From positions 62,001 to 126,000 of the forward strand of contig JAFECE010000007.1 of the NCBI GenBank assembly GCA_018242295.1: a stretch of DNA of 64,000 bases, given 5' to 3'. Shown piece by piece: positions 46,840 through 55,751 of the stretch (positions within the stretch are counted from its first letter, which is position 1; every line of letters starts with the position of its first letter). A model generated the notes under the pieces. That model ran no database searches. It had not been told where the DNA came from and was given only the letters and a program-made list of their open reading frames with translations. The DNA comes from Pseudomonadota bacterium. Its GTDB lineage: Bacteria; Pseudomonadota; Alphaproteobacteria; Rhizobiales; Hyphomicrobiaceae. Position numbers and translations under genes: made by a program.

Positions 46840-47397
46840 ATGCCGACTATGGTCAAGATCAACGGAAGTCCGACACAACCCTCAAAAACAGGAATCTTGA
46901 TCAACGCAATCGGTGACGCGGTTGCTGGGAAGATGGCAATAAAGAGCGAAACCATCACGTTAAGCGAGGTCGCACCGGAAATTATGTGCGGCCTTACGCG
47001 GCCGGACGTTACCAAGGCTGGGGAACAACTCCTTCAATTGGCCGAGCGCGCTGACCTTTTGGTCATTGGAACGCCCGTTTATCGCGCCGCCTACACCGGC
47101 GTTTTGAAGCATTTCTTCGATCTTGTCGACCGCGACGCCATGCGCAACCGCAAAGCTATCGTATGCGCTACAGGCGGTAGCTCGATGCATGCATTGGTCA
47201 TCGAGCATCAATTGCGGCCGCTTATGGGTTTCTTTGCCGTACAGACGGTGACAACCGGACTTTACGGGTTGAGCGAGGACTTTGCAGACGGCGCCGTGGC
47301 AAGCCCTTCTCTCAAGGATCGGATCGAGCGTGCCGCAAGCGAAGCGGTCGAGATCCTCACGAGTTCAATAGTGCGCCGTCCGCAATTGGTGCAGTAG
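46840..47397 (+). CDS. NAD(P)H-dependent FMN reductase (MsuE/SfnE-like)
   Basis: 185 aa from the ATG at 46840, with GGGAG 9 nt upstream; TTG 46816 and ATG 46819 are in frame. Flavodoxin-like fold: phosphate loop INGSPTQPSKTG, then LVIGTPVYRAAYTGVLKHFFDL and ATGGSSMHALVIEHQLRPLMGFF, as in the reductase partners of two-component sulfonate/sulfone monooxygenases. It would supply FMNH2 to the downstream SfnG and perhaps to DmoA. First gene of the operon with sfnG (45-bp gap). Confidence 0.87.
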   Translation: MPTMVKINGSPTQPSKTGILINAIGDAVAGKMAIKSETITLSEVAPEIMCGLTRPDVTKAGEQLLQLAERADLLVIGTPVYRAAYTGVLKHFFDLVDRDAMRNRKAIVCATGGSSMHALVIEHQLRPLMGFFAVQTVTTGLYGLSEDFADGAVASPSLKDRIERAASEAVEILTSSIVRRPQLVQ

Positions 47398-47442
47398 CTG
47401 CGCGCGCGGGTATTTTTCGCTTCGGTTACCAAGAGGCCGCAG

Positions 47443-48558
47443 ATGGGAACGAAAGCACAAAATCATGTGAAATTCGCTCATTGGATTCCCAATGTGAGTG
47501 GAGGACTTGTCGTCAGCAAAATCCCCCAGCGCACCGACTGGGGGCTTCAGTACAACGTGAAGCTGGCAAAGATCGCGGAGGAGGTCGGCTTCGAGTATGC
47601 ACTGACGCAGATCCGTTTCATGGGCAGTTATGGTGCCGAGTACCAGCACGATTCACTGATCTTCTCGACTGCATTGTTGGCTAACACTGAATCCATCAAC
47701 ATCGTCACCGGCATCCTTCCCGGGATGTTCCATCCTGGCGTGATCGCGAAGCATGGGGCCACTGCCGACCAGATCTTCAACGGCCGATGGGCAATCAACG
47801 TTGTAAGCGGGTGGTATCGCCGCGAATACGATGCCCTGGGTGTGCAATGGCTTGAGCACGACGAGCGCTATGTTCGCTCGCAGGAGTTCATCGAAATTCT
47901 TCGCGGTGCGTGGAGCGATGACGATTTCTCCTATCGTGGCAAGTACTGGCAGATTGACGGTTACACTTTAAAGCCGAAGCCGTTGGTAATCCCGGGCAGG
48001 CCGATGCCTGAGATATTTCAGGGCGGAAATTCCCTCGCCGCTCAACGCATGGCGGCTGCCGTTTCTGACTGGTACTTCATGAACGGCAACTCTTTGGAAG
48101 GCTTCAAAGAGCAGATCAACAACGTCTCTAAAATGGCGGCTGCCCGCGGACGGAAAGTCAAATTTATCGCGAATGCATTCGTCATCGCGCGCGATACGGA
48201 AGCGGAAGCGAAGTCAGAGCTTGAGCGCATCATTCGGAGCGCCGACACCGAAGCTGTCGAAAAATTCCGCGTGGCCGTGAAGGAAGCCGGCCAATCGACC
48301 AAAGAGGGCAAAGGCATGTGGGCAAAATCCACGAGCCGCGATTTGGTCCAGTACAACGATGGCTTCAAGACCAATCTGATTGGCACCCCCGAACAGATCG
48401 CATCTCAAATCCATGAACTCGGCAGAATTGGCGTCGACGCGATTCTTTGCGGATTTCTGCATTTTCATGAGGAAACGCGCTTCTTCGGCGAACGGGTCAT
48501 TCCGCTCGTTCGAGAGATGGAGGACGCTGCCAGCGTGAAGAGGTCAGCGAATGGATAA
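47443..48558 (+). CDS. sfnG: Dimethylsulfone monooxygenase (SfnG-like)
   Basis: 371 aa, start with AGAGG 6 nt upstream. Luciferase-like monooxygenase close to SsuD/SfnG: FAHWIPNVSGGLVVSKIPQ, IRFMGSYGAEYQHDSL, GILPGMFHPGVIAKHGATADQI, GRWAINVVSGWYRREYDALG and EIFQGGNSLAAQRMAA. The opening residues are typical of SfnG. With FMNH2 and O2 it cleaves dimethylsulfone to methanesulfinate and formaldehyde. Paired with an FMN reductase gene upstream and riboflavin genes downstream. Confidence 0.9.
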   Translation: MGTKAQNHVKFAHWIPNVSGGLVVSKIPQRTDWGLQYNVKLAKIAEEVGFEYALTQIRFMGSYGAEYQHDSLIFSTALLANTESINIVTGILPGMFHPGVIAKHGATADQIFNGRWAINVVSGWYRREYDALGVQWLEHDERYVRSQEFIEILRGAWSDDDFSYRGKYWQIDGYTLKPKPLVIPGRPMPEIFQGGNSLAAQRMAAAVSDWYFMNGNSLEGFKEQINNVSKMAAARGRKVKFIANAFVIARDTEAEAKSELERIIRSADTEAVEKFRVAVKEAGQSTKEGKGMWAKSTSRDLVQYNDGFKTNLIGTPEQIASQIHELGRIGVDAILCGFLHFHEETRFFGERVIPLVREMEDAASVKRSANG

Positions 48559-48667
48559 GGTGTAGGGAGCACTTTGCGGCTGTTCGGGCCGCACCTTTCC
48601 AAATAAGCATAAAATAAGCCCTGCAGTCGGCACGCCGGCTTCCGGGATTGGGGAAGGAACGGAAGCT

Positions 48668-49789
48668 ATGAACGTCATGTTCACCAACCACGATTCGGAA
48701 AGCCCCTCTTGGGGTATCAGCTCAGCAGAAGAAATAATCGAAGAGGCCAGAGCTGGCCGCTGCTTCATTCTCGTCGATGATGAGGGTCGCGAGAACGAGG
48801 GCGACATTGTCATCCCCGCGCAGTTCGCAACCGCCAACGTTATTAATTTCATGGCACGTCACGCACGCGGCCTCATTTGCCTCGCGCTAACCGCCCAACG
48901 CGTGTCACATCTCAAATTGAGCGCCATGGCTCAATCGAGCACTACGGGCTTGCAAACTGCGTTCACATTATCGATTGAAGCAAGGACCGGAGTGACGACG
49001 GGCATATCGGCAGCAGACCGAGCCAGGACTGTGGCCGTCGCCATCAATCCGGAGAGCTCATCCGGCGATATCGTAACGCCCGGGCACATTTTTCCCCTGA
49101 TTGCGCGCGAGGGCGGAACGCTGGTTAGAGCCGGCCATACGGAAGCGGCTGTCGATGTTGCACGCATGGCGGGCCTCAATCCCTCGGGCGTCATTTGCGA
49201 AGTGATGAACGACGACGGCACGATGGCGCGCTTGCCGGACCTCGTGCGGTTCGCGCTTCAGCATGAAATAAAGCTCGGCACAATCGCCGATCTGATCGCC
49301 TATAGGCTTCGCCATGAGCGCCTGATCACCACGGTCGCCACCTCGGCAATCCATCATCCGAGCTTCGGAGAATGGGAACTCGTGATCTACCGCGATACTG
49401 TCGACGGATCAGAACACGCAGTCCTCGTCAAAGGCAATGTGACGAAGCCAGGTCCCATTCCCGTCTGTCTTCATAGGTCTGACCTCATAAGCGATGTCAT
49501 CCTCTCTCGCGACGGCGAGGGCCTAAGCAGCGCCATGTTCAAAATCATGCGCAAAGGAAGAGGCGTTATCGTTCTCCTCAATGATGGGCGCCAGGGCGCC
49601 CTCTCTGAGCGAATTCGGAAAAGCAGCCCGCACTCCAGGCCGGGACCGCAGCTCCGAGAATACGGAATTGGTGCACAGATCCTGGTCGATCTCGGCGTGA
49701 AGGAAATGATCGTGCTCTCGAGCCTAGAGCAAACGCTTGTCGGCATCGAGGGATACGGCCTCACCGTCGTGAGACAAGAGCCCCTGTGA
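48668..49789 (+). CDS. ribB: RibBA-type 3,4-dihydroxy-2-butanone 4-phosphate synthase with degenerate GTP cyclohydrolase II domain
   Basis: 373 aa. Residues about 15-215 are DHBP synthase (ILVDDEGRENEGDIVIPAQ, FMARHARGLICLAL, TPGHIFPLIAREGGTLVRAGHTEAAVD). The C-terminal 150 residues follow the GTP cyclohydrolase II fold but lack the zinc cysteines (PVCLHRSDLISDVIL replaces CLTGD...RCDC), so that half cannot be active in the usual way. It makes the C4 precursor of riboflavin. A separate, intact ribA stands at 53507-54175. Probably part of the operon running from 46840. Confidence 0.92.
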   Translation: MNVMFTNHDSESPSWGISSAEEIIEEARAGRCFILVDDEGRENEGDIVIPAQFATANVINFMARHARGLICLALTAQRVSHLKLSAMAQSSTTGLQTAFTLSIEARTGVTTGISAADRARTVAVAINPESSSGDIVTPGHIFPLIAREGGTLVRAGHTEAAVDVARMAGLNPSGVICEVMNDDGTMARLPDLVRFALQHEIKLGTIADLIAYRLRHERLITTVATSAIHHPSFGEWELVIYRDTVDGSEHAVLVKGNVTKPGPIPVCLHRSDLISDVILSRDGEGLSSAMFKIMRKGRGVIVLLNDGRQGALSERIRKSSPHSRPGPQLREYGIGAQILVDLGVKEMIVLSSLEQTLVGIEGYGLTVVRQEPL

Positions 49790-49854
49790 ACCATTCGTGC
49801 CCAAGCGGCATGCCTTCTCCAACAAAACAAATGGAAATAGGAGCGCCTTGAACT

Positions 49855-50394
49855 ATGCAGATGGGACCGATTCGTTCGGCGATGAGTAATTTTGGGAAAG
49901 CGCTACGCGGCAAACCATCGGCGGTCGACGCCGACACGTTTCGCTCGGTCATGCGCCAGTTGGCGGGCTGCGTTACGGTTATATCAACGGAGGATGCCGG
50001 ATCCCTCTACGGCTTCACCGCGACAGCCGTGTGCAGCGTTTGCGCGGAGCCGCCAACCATCCTCATCGCCGTCAACCGCACCGCGCGTACGTATCCTCAT
50101 ATCGACCGCAAAGGTGCGTACGCGGTCAATATCCTTGCGGACGGACAAAAGCATATCGCCGAACATTTCGCGGGGAAAAAGGACAATCAGTTCGATACTG
50201 TTGAGCACACCATCGGCGCGATGGGCGTTCCCTTGATAACGGGTGCGGCAGCGCATCTCGAATGCAATGTGGATCAGAAGATATCGATCGGAACACACAC
50301 GCTGTTTGTTGGAAGGGTCATTGGTTCTGGAGTAGATGCTCTCAAGCCTCTGATTTATCACGACGCCAAATACGGCTTGGTCTCTCACATTTGA
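49855..50394 (+). CDS. Flavin reductase (NtaB/HpaC-like; candidate DmoB)
   Basis: 179 aa. Split-barrel flavin reductase: FRSVMRQLAGCVTVIST, YGFTATAVCSVCAEPPTILIAVNR, GAYAVNILADGQKHIAEHFAGK and HTLFVGRVIGSG, ending with a DAKYGLV motif. The 19-20 kDa size suits the small subunit of two-component monooxygenases such as DmoAB, so it may serve DmoA. Lies between ribBA and ribF. Confidence 0.87.
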   Translation: MQMGPIRSAMSNFGKALRGKPSAVDADTFRSVMRQLAGCVTVISTEDAGSLYGFTATAVCSVCAEPPTILIAVNRTARTYPHIDRKGAYAVNILADGQKHIAEHFAGKKDNQFDTVEHTIGAMGVPLITGAAAHLECNVDQKISIGTHTLFVGRVIGSGVDALKPLIYHDAKYGLVSHI

Positions 50395-50446
50395 GCAAGC
50401 TTTTGACGTGGTTCCGATAGGCAGCCAACGCGAGCAATGTCGGTAA

Positions 50447-51487
50447 ATGCAAATCGGAATATTGAGCTCGACCTTGATTGGGCGAGGGTCGAGCAAACCC
50501 ACACTAACGTTGCAGGATCTAGTTGACCTACCCGAGCAGGTTCGGGGAGGTTACGTCGTTATTGGCAATTTTGACGGTGTCCATCTCGGACACCAGCATA
50601 TCGTGCAGCGCGCATCCAACCTCGCAAAGATCGATTCGGCGAGGCTGATCGCGATAACGTTCGATCCGCATCCGCGCAGTTTCCTCGAGCCGCACCAAAC
50701 CTTACTTCCGCTGACCGATCAGGACGAGAAAGCTTATCTGCTGAGAAAGGCGGGCGTAGACGAGGTTATCGTACTGAACTTCGACTCGTGTCTCGCCTCA
50801 CAATCAGCGAAAGCCTTTGTCGAAGAGGTGCTGGTCAAACAATTCGAGGCAAGAGGCATTGTCGCCAGCCGCAATTTCCGGTTCGGTCTCAACCGTGCGG
50901 GAGACGCGTCACAGCTCGCGTCCATAGGACCTGGATTGGGACTGGTGGTCGAACTCATACCTCCGCAGGTCGACTACGATACCGAAGAACCGATCAGCTC
51001 CACTGCCGTGCGTGCAAAACTCGCGCTCGGTGAGATAAAGGCAGCGAACCGGATGCTCGGCCGCAGATGGACCATCGAAGGCGAAGTCGTTCACGGCGAC
51101 AAGCGAGGTAGAGAACTCGGATTTCCCACGGCAAACATAGCCACGGGCTTTGGTTCGCGCTTTTGCTTCGGAATCTATGCGGTTCGCGTGCTTGTGGATG
51201 ACACAATAGCGAAGGGCGTTGCGTGTTACGGCACCCGTCCTCAGTTCGATGACGGGGCGCCTCGACTTGAGGTGCATATCTTGGACTTCAATGGCGACCT
51301 ATATGGCAAGCAGATGATCGTTGAGTTCGTGGCGTTCCTCCGGCCCGAGCGAACGTTCGTCAACGTAGACGCATTGAAGGAGCAGATTATTCGCGATTGC
51401 AATCTCGCCAGCAGCTACATCGGCTCTGACCTTGAGCACTCAACGTTGGATATGGACTTCGCGCACCACTTCCCAACGCTGCGCTGA
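50447..51487 (+). CDS. ribF: Bifunctional riboflavin kinase / FAD synthetase (RibF)
   Basis: 346 aa. FAD synthetase half with GNFDGVHLGHQHIV and TFDPHPRSFL, and the second nucleotidyl motif EPISSTAVRAKLALG. Riboflavin kinase half with GRELGFPTANIA and VACYGTRPQFDDGAPRLEVHILDF. Converts riboflavin to FMN and FAD. Its place after a flavin reductase and before soxC suggests extra FMN supply for the flavin-dependent monooxygenases of this island. Confidence 0.92.
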   Translation: MQIGILSSTLIGRGSSKPTLTLQDLVDLPEQVRGGYVVIGNFDGVHLGHQHIVQRASNLAKIDSARLIAITFDPHPRSFLEPHQTLLPLTDQDEKAYLLRKAGVDEVIVLNFDSCLASQSAKAFVEEVLVKQFEARGIVASRNFRFGLNRAGDASQLASIGPGLGLVVELIPPQVDYDTEEPISSTAVRAKLALGEIKAANRMLGRRWTIEGEVVHGDKRGRELGFPTANIATGFGSRFCFGIYAVRVLVDDTIAKGVACYGTRPQFDDGAPRLEVHILDFNGDLYGKQMIVEFVAFLRPERTFVNVDALKEQIIRDCNLASSYIGSDLEHSTLDMDFAHHFPTLR

Positions 51488-51554
51488 CGCACATTTAGCA
51501 CTCTCGAATGTGACGCTCATCTCTTCGAGCAGTGGGTTAAACGTGGACTTTCTT

Positions 51555-51572
51555 GTATCGACTGATATATAC
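51555..51572. promoter_or_regulatory. Possible TetR-type operator E before soxC
   Basis: GTATCGACTGATATATAC agrees with GTATGGACCGGTCGATAC (site G) at 13 of 18 positions. It ends 26 bp before the soxC ATG. The match is weaker than the others and could be chance or a promoter -10 region. Confidence 0.35.
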
Positions 51573-51598
51573 AGCACGGAGTTTTCACAGGTTGTGAG

Positions 51599-52945
51599 AT
51601 GGCAAGCGTGACCCGACAAAAAGAAGACGACTCAGCAGCAAAGCCATCGAAAGATGACTGCCCCTGTCGCGAGGGAATGAAACCGCGCCTTGATTACAAT
51701 CGCCGTGGCTTTCTTCTCTCTGCCATGGCGGCATCGACGGCGGGAGCCGTAACGGCCACAGGGGCGGAAGCCGAGAAAATGAAGGCTCCACCAGGTGCAA
51801 CGCTGTATGACGTGCCCGAAGATCCCACCAAAGAAATGGCACGAGGCGTTCATGAAGACGGTGGCTACGGAACGCGCTCACAATTCGAAACCGAAACGCG
51901 CATCAAGGCTGAACGTCCTCTTGACGGCACGTCATGGACGTACACGCCATTAGCGTCGACCATAGGCAATCTCACGCCATCAGGCCTGCACTTCGAACGT
52001 CACCACGGCGGTATTCCCACGATCGACCCATCGCGCCACTCGCTTTACGTCCATGGACTTGTCGATCAGGCAAAGAAATTTTCCGTCGCAGACATCAAGA
52101 GCCTGCCATCGATCACCCGTCGCTTCTTCATTGAGTGTTCCGGAAACACTTTGGCTGAATGGGCAAAACCAACGGGAAAGAACGTCCAGGTCACGCATGG
52201 ACTGTTAAGCACATCTGAGTGGACAGGCGTACCGTTTGCGACGCTGGCCCGCCAAGTCGGATTGAAGGAGAATGCGGCCTGGGTGCTCGCGGAAGGGGCT
52301 GATGCTGCTGTCATGACGCGCAGTATCCCCATCGACAAGCTGATGACCGACGCGCTCATTGCTTACGGCCAGAACGGCGAATCGCTTCGGCCTGAGCAGG
52401 GTTACCCGCTTCGCCTTATTCTTCCTGGCTTTGAAGGAAATACACAGATCAAATGGTTGCGCCGGCTTCAGGTCAGCGACCGTCCTTTCATGACCCATGA
52501 AGAGACTGCCACCTACACGGATTTGCTAAAGGACGGGCGAGCGAAACAATTCACATTGGCTATGGATCCCAAGTCGGTGATCACATTCCCATCGGGCGAG
52601 ATGATACTTCCCACACCGGGATATTATCTCATCAGGGGATTCGCCTGGACTGGACGTGGGCGCGTCAATGCCGTCGACATTTCCCTCGATGGCGGAAAGT
52701 CATGGGCGCCGGCACGCCTCGACAACGATCCAGAGCCCATGTCCACGGTACGCTTTAGCTATCCGTGGTTCTGGGACGGAAAGCCTGCAATCCTACAGAG
52801 CCGATGCATTGATGACGCCGGCAACGTCCAACCCTCGCGCAAGGAGCTGATCGCAGTGCGCGGTCTCAACTCCGTCTACCATTATAATGCAATTCAGAGC
52901 TGGGCCGTCGCGTCCGACGGTAGTGTTTCGAATGTCCACGTTTAG
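51599..52945 (+). CDS. soxC: SoxC-type sulfane/sulfite dehydrogenase molybdopterin subunit
   Basis: 448 aa with a long polar N-terminus, then a twin-arginine signal (NRRGFLLSAMAASTAGAV, residues 34-51). Sulfite-oxidase fold with the molybdenum-ligand Cys180 in FIECSGNTLAEW, then GYPLRLILPGFEGNTQIKWLRRL and VDISLDGGKSWAPARLD. In Paracoccus SoxC works with the cytochrome SoxD on sulfane sulfur bound to SoxYZ. No soxXAYZB genes are present here, so it may act on free sulfite or another sulfur compound from DMS breakdown. Confidence 0.88.
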   Translation: MASVTRQKEDDSAAKPSKDDCPCREGMKPRLDYNRRGFLLSAMAASTAGAVTATGAEAEKMKAPPGATLYDVPEDPTKEMARGVHEDGGYGTRSQFETETRIKAERPLDGTSWTYTPLASTIGNLTPSGLHFERHHGGIPTIDPSRHSLYVHGLVDQAKKFSVADIKSLPSITRRFFIECSGNTLAEWAKPTGKNVQVTHGLLSTSEWTGVPFATLARQVGLKENAAWVLAEGADAAVMTRSIPIDKLMTDALIAYGQNGESLRPEQGYPLRLILPGFEGNTQIKWLRRLQVSDRPFMTHEETATYTDLLKDGRAKQFTLAMDPKSVITFPSGEMILPTPGYYLIRGFAWTGRGRVNAVDISLDGGKSWAPARLDNDPEPMSTVRFSYPWFWDGKPAILQSRCIDDAGNVQPSRKELIAVRGLNSVYHYNAIQSWAVASDGSVSNVHV

Positions 52946-53510
52946 GCACGTCTTCGTCACTGTTCTTTTCATCCTGCTGTCCGCGACGGGAGCCCAATCG
53001 GATGCTCTCGGAATAGACGTTGGCACGCCGGTTGGCGTCAATGAACTCGCGAAGTTCTACGCGATCCCTCCAGACGGCACGGGGCTTCCCCCCGGGAAAG
53101 GCACAGCAGCCGAAGGGAAAGAGCTATTTGCCCAACGCTGCGCCCATTGTCATGGGGAGCATTTGGAGGGTCTCAAAGAAGTCGGCGGACCCAAGCTCAT
53201 CGGTGGTCGTGGAACACTCACAAGCGCCGCGCCCGTGAAGACCGTCGAGAGCTATTGGCCCTACGCCACCACGTTGTTCGACTACGTCTGGCGGACAATG
53301 CCATTCGACCAGCCGGGTTCTCTCACGCCCGACGAGGTCTATTCGCTCTCCGCCTATATCCTGTCTGCTGGCCACGTCATCGACGAAAAAGAGGTCTTGG
53401 ATGCGCAATCACTTCGAAAAGTCGTGATGCCGAACGCTAATGGCTTTTTTAGCGCGTTAGGACCCGAACTCGACATGTATCGCCTCGCGCCAGGAGAACC
53501 CAAAAAATGA
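52932..53510 (+). CDS. soxD: SoxD-like monohaem cytochrome c
   Basis: 192 aa from the ATG at 52932, overlapping the soxC stop by 14 bp. Signal peptide (MSTFRHVFVTVLFILLSATGAQS) and one haem site CAHCH near residue 73. SoxD signatures such as YWPYATTLFDYVWRTMPF and LTPDEVYSLSAYIL are clear. The long Paracoccus SoxD carries two haems in about 380 residues; this is the short one-haem form. Electron acceptor of SoxC. Confidence 0.88.
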   Translation: MSTFRHVFVTVLFILLSATGAQSDALGIDVGTPVGVNELAKFYAIPPDGTGLPPGKGTAAEGKELFAQRCAHCHGEHLEGLKEVGGPKLIGGRGTLTSAAPVKTVESYWPYATTLFDYVWRTMPFDQPGSLTPDEVYSLSAYILSAGHVIDEKEVLDAQSLRKVVMPNANGFFSALGPELDMYRLAPGEPKK

Positions 53511-54175
53511 ACGCATATTCGCGAGGGCGCACTCGCGAGAAACTCACGACCGAGGTTCGTTTGGAGCTATCCGCGAACGAGCCAATGGAACGGATCGCCA
53601 CCACTATGTTGCCTATTGAGTTACTCGGACAAGAGTACGCTCTGCACGCTCACGCATTCCAATCGATCGATCAGATCGAACAACTGATCGTCCTCGTCAA
53701 TAGAAGCGAGGCGACGAGCGCTATCCCGTTGGTCAGAATTCATTCCGGATGCCTCACAGGCGATATCTTTCACTCATTGCGCTGCGACTGTCACCAGCAG
53801 CTCCAAAGCGCACTGCGGATGATCACTGACGCCCCGTTCGGGGCGCTAGTCTATATCCCTTACCAGGAGGGGCGCGGAATTGGCCTCTTTAAGAAGATCC
53901 AAGCCTACGCCCTTCAGGATCAGGGATTGGATACGGTCGATGCAAATCTTGCAGTGGGCTCGCCGGTTGACGCACGAGATTATTCACTTGCTAGCCGTGC
54001 ACTGCTGGATCTGGGGATCACCGAAATCAGGTTGTTGTCAAACAATCCCGATAAGCTGAAGGCGCTAAAGCTCCACGGCATCGACGTCGTTGAGCGCATT
54101 GCGATGAAATTCGAACCCAACCGACACAATGCGCGCTACCTCGCGACGAAACGGCACCGTTTGGCGCACGACTAG
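53507..54175 (+). CDS. ribA: GTP cyclohydrolase II (RibA)
   Basis: 222 aa. The zinc site CLTGDIFHSLRCDC is complete and is followed by YIPYQEGRGIGLFKKIQAYALQDQG, VDANLAVGSPVDARDYSLAS and RLLSNNPDKLKAL, as in active RibA. Opens GTP to start riboflavin synthesis. The start overlaps the soxD stop as ATGA, so a flavin gene is translationally coupled to a sulfur-oxidation pair. Compensates for the dead second domain of ribBA. Confidence 0.93.
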   Translation: MNAYSRGRTREKLTTEVRLELSANEPMERIATTMLPIELLGQEYALHAHAFQSIDQIEQLIVLVNRSEATSAIPLVRIHSGCLTGDIFHSLRCDCHQQLQSALRMITDAPFGALVYIPYQEGRGIGLFKKIQAYALQDQGLDTVDANLAVGSPVDARDYSLASRALLDLGITEIRLLSNNPDKLKALKLHGIDVVERIAMKFEPNRHNARYLATKRHRLAHD

Positions 54176-54213
54176 TAAATCCCTCGTTGAATTGCGCACG
54201 AACCAAAGCTTTC

Positions 54214-54807
54214 TTACGGAGCCTGACGGTTCTTCGATTCAGCCATTGCCAGCGCCATGTCGGCGAAGACGTCGGCGATTTCGCGAGACGAACTCTTTCC
54301 AGACGGCGTAAGCCAAAGGAAGCTGTAGAAGTACATCCCAAGGATGCCTTTGATCGCAACGTTCGGTAAGGGCCGGAAAATACCCTTCTTTTCCCCTTCC
54401 CGGAAGGTATTGGTCCAAATGTCCTGGTAGGCCTGGTGTAGGTTTGAGACGATGCGATGCCGTTGGCCGGTGAGGCAGTCCGCTTCCCTGAAGCACACTG
54501 TCATCTCAGGCAGGTTGGCGAAAATCGTTGCCATGAGCTTGCGGCTCAGAAGGTAGATGCGTTTGCTCGGATCCGGCTCCGACTCCAAAGTGTCTCTGCC
54601 CGCGACCACCAAGTCTTCAATGTACCTGACCACGATGCTGAACAGCAGGTCTTCCTTGCTGCTGATGTGATAGTAAAGAGCCCCGCGGCCAAGGCCTACC
54701 GCTTCGCCAATCTCCGCGACGCCAACCGCCCTGTAGCCACGCGTGGCAAACAAGTCTGCGGCAATCTTCTGAATTCGTTCAAACTGAGGGCCCCCAGGCG
54801 CGGGCAT
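54214..54807 (-). CDS. TetR-family regulator of the methylated-sulfide island
   Basis: 197 aa from the ATG at 54807. The helix-turn-helix is IQKIAADLFATRGYRAVGVAEIGEAVGLGRGALYYHISSKEDLLF; the ligand domain follows. The frame is open to 54954, but the longer start would place a strong operator (54853-54870) inside the gene, so the shorter start is preferred. That operator recurs at several promoters nearby. The ligand could be DMS, a sulfone or a CoA ester; the sequence does not tell. Convergent with ribA. Confidence 0.9.
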   Translation of the reverse strand: MPAPGGPQFERIQKIAADLFATRGYRAVGVAEIGEAVGLGRGALYYHISSKEDLLFSIVVRYIEDLVVAGRDTLESEPDPSKRIYLLSRKLMATIFANLPEMTVCFREADCLTGQRHRIVSNLHQAYQDIWTNTFREGEKKGIFRPLPNVAIKGILGMYFYSFLWLTPSGKSSSREIADVFADMALAMAESKNRQAP

Positions 54808-54852
54808 TTTCGCATTCCGTGCAAATCGATCGCTGGTACCAGACCATTCTGT

Positions 54853-54872
54853 GTGTGGACTAGTCGGTACAC
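54853..54872. promoter_or_regulatory. TetR-type operator F (autoregulation)
   Basis: GTGTGGACTAGTCGGTACAC, a near-perfect palindrome around ACTAGT, lies 46 bp upstream of the tetR start. It matches site A closely. TetR regulators commonly bind their own promoter, so this copy links the element to this regulator. Confidence 0.7.
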
Positions 54873-55261
54873 TACTGCTATGTGTCAAAGACGCCCGCTT
54901 TCGTCCAGCCTGTGAGGGTGCCTTCAAATCTGAACGTGACAATAAAGCCTCCAAGAAATGCCCCGGACAGTAGCGCCGATTTGCTGACCGGAAAATCTAA
55001 TAACAGCATACAATCGAGAACTTTGCGACGACCGAAATGACGCTTTTGTGCGACAATCCAAAAAGCCGATGGAATCGGCGACCGTCGATTTTCCCACTTC
55101 TTATCTTCGTCGTCGCTCCAAGCCGATTCTTCTCCACATCATTTCGAGAACATCTGAAATGCAGAGCGCGTTGATTTCTCGCGCCGCAGCATATCCGCAA
55201 ACTTTAATTCACCTCGGATCCGTTGCTCATCAATTCAAAAAAATCAGAGGGAGTAAGCGCC
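54873..55261. other. Divergent region between tetR and the MaoC-like gene
   Basis: About 390 bp. No gene seen; ORFs here are short. TGACCGGAAAATCTA near 54985 resembles GACCGGAAAATATA upstream of porin 2 (45185) and may be a weak extra regulator site. Confidence 0.3.
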
Positions 55262-55738
55262 GTGACCACAACCGTGAAATCGATCTGGGACGATACCGTC
55301 AAGGGCAAGCCCGAGGTTGGCTCTAGCGCTCGCAGATCCCGCAAGACGACCGCTGAGGACATCGTACGCTTTTCCGAAATGACAGGCGACTATAATCCCC
55401 TCCACTATGATGCCACCTTGGCCGAAGCCTCGGTTTTCGGACGCATCATCGTGCAAGGCGGTGTAACTTCAGGTCTTTTGAACGCGATCGTAGCCGAAGA
55501 TCTTCCTGGTCCGGGAACGGTCTTTTTGGGCGTGAACTGGCGGTTCATCCGCGCCGTTGGAATTGACGAAACGATCACCGCCGAGGTTCAGGTGACCTCG
55601 GTGCGGAACGATAAGCCTATCTGCGAGCTCTCCACCAACATCTACGATGCCGAGGGCAATGCCTGCCTCTCGGGCACAGCGACGGTGTATGTCACACCCC
55701 TGCGCAGCCTGATGTCCAAACTAAAAAAGCAATCCTGA
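55262..55738 (+). CDS. MaoC-like hot-dog hydratase/dehydratase
   Basis: 158 aa from a GTG at 55262, with GGGAG 8 nt upstream. R-hydratase motif FSEMTGDYNPLHYDATLAEASVFGRIIVQGG has the catalytic Asp and His. Such enzymes hydrate enoyl-CoA esters; a role in sulfur-compound metabolism is not established. Lies 13 bp before an MFS gene, so the two are one operon. Confidence 0.87.
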   Translation: MTTTVKSIWDDTVKGKPEVGSSARRSRKTTAEDIVRFSEMTGDYNPLHYDATLAEASVFGRIIVQGGVTSGLLNAIVAEDLPGPGTVFLGVNWRFIRAVGIDETITAEVQVTSVRNDKPICELSTNIYDAEGNACLSGTATVYVTPLRSLMSKLKKQS

Positions 55739-55751
55739 TCGAGGAATACAG

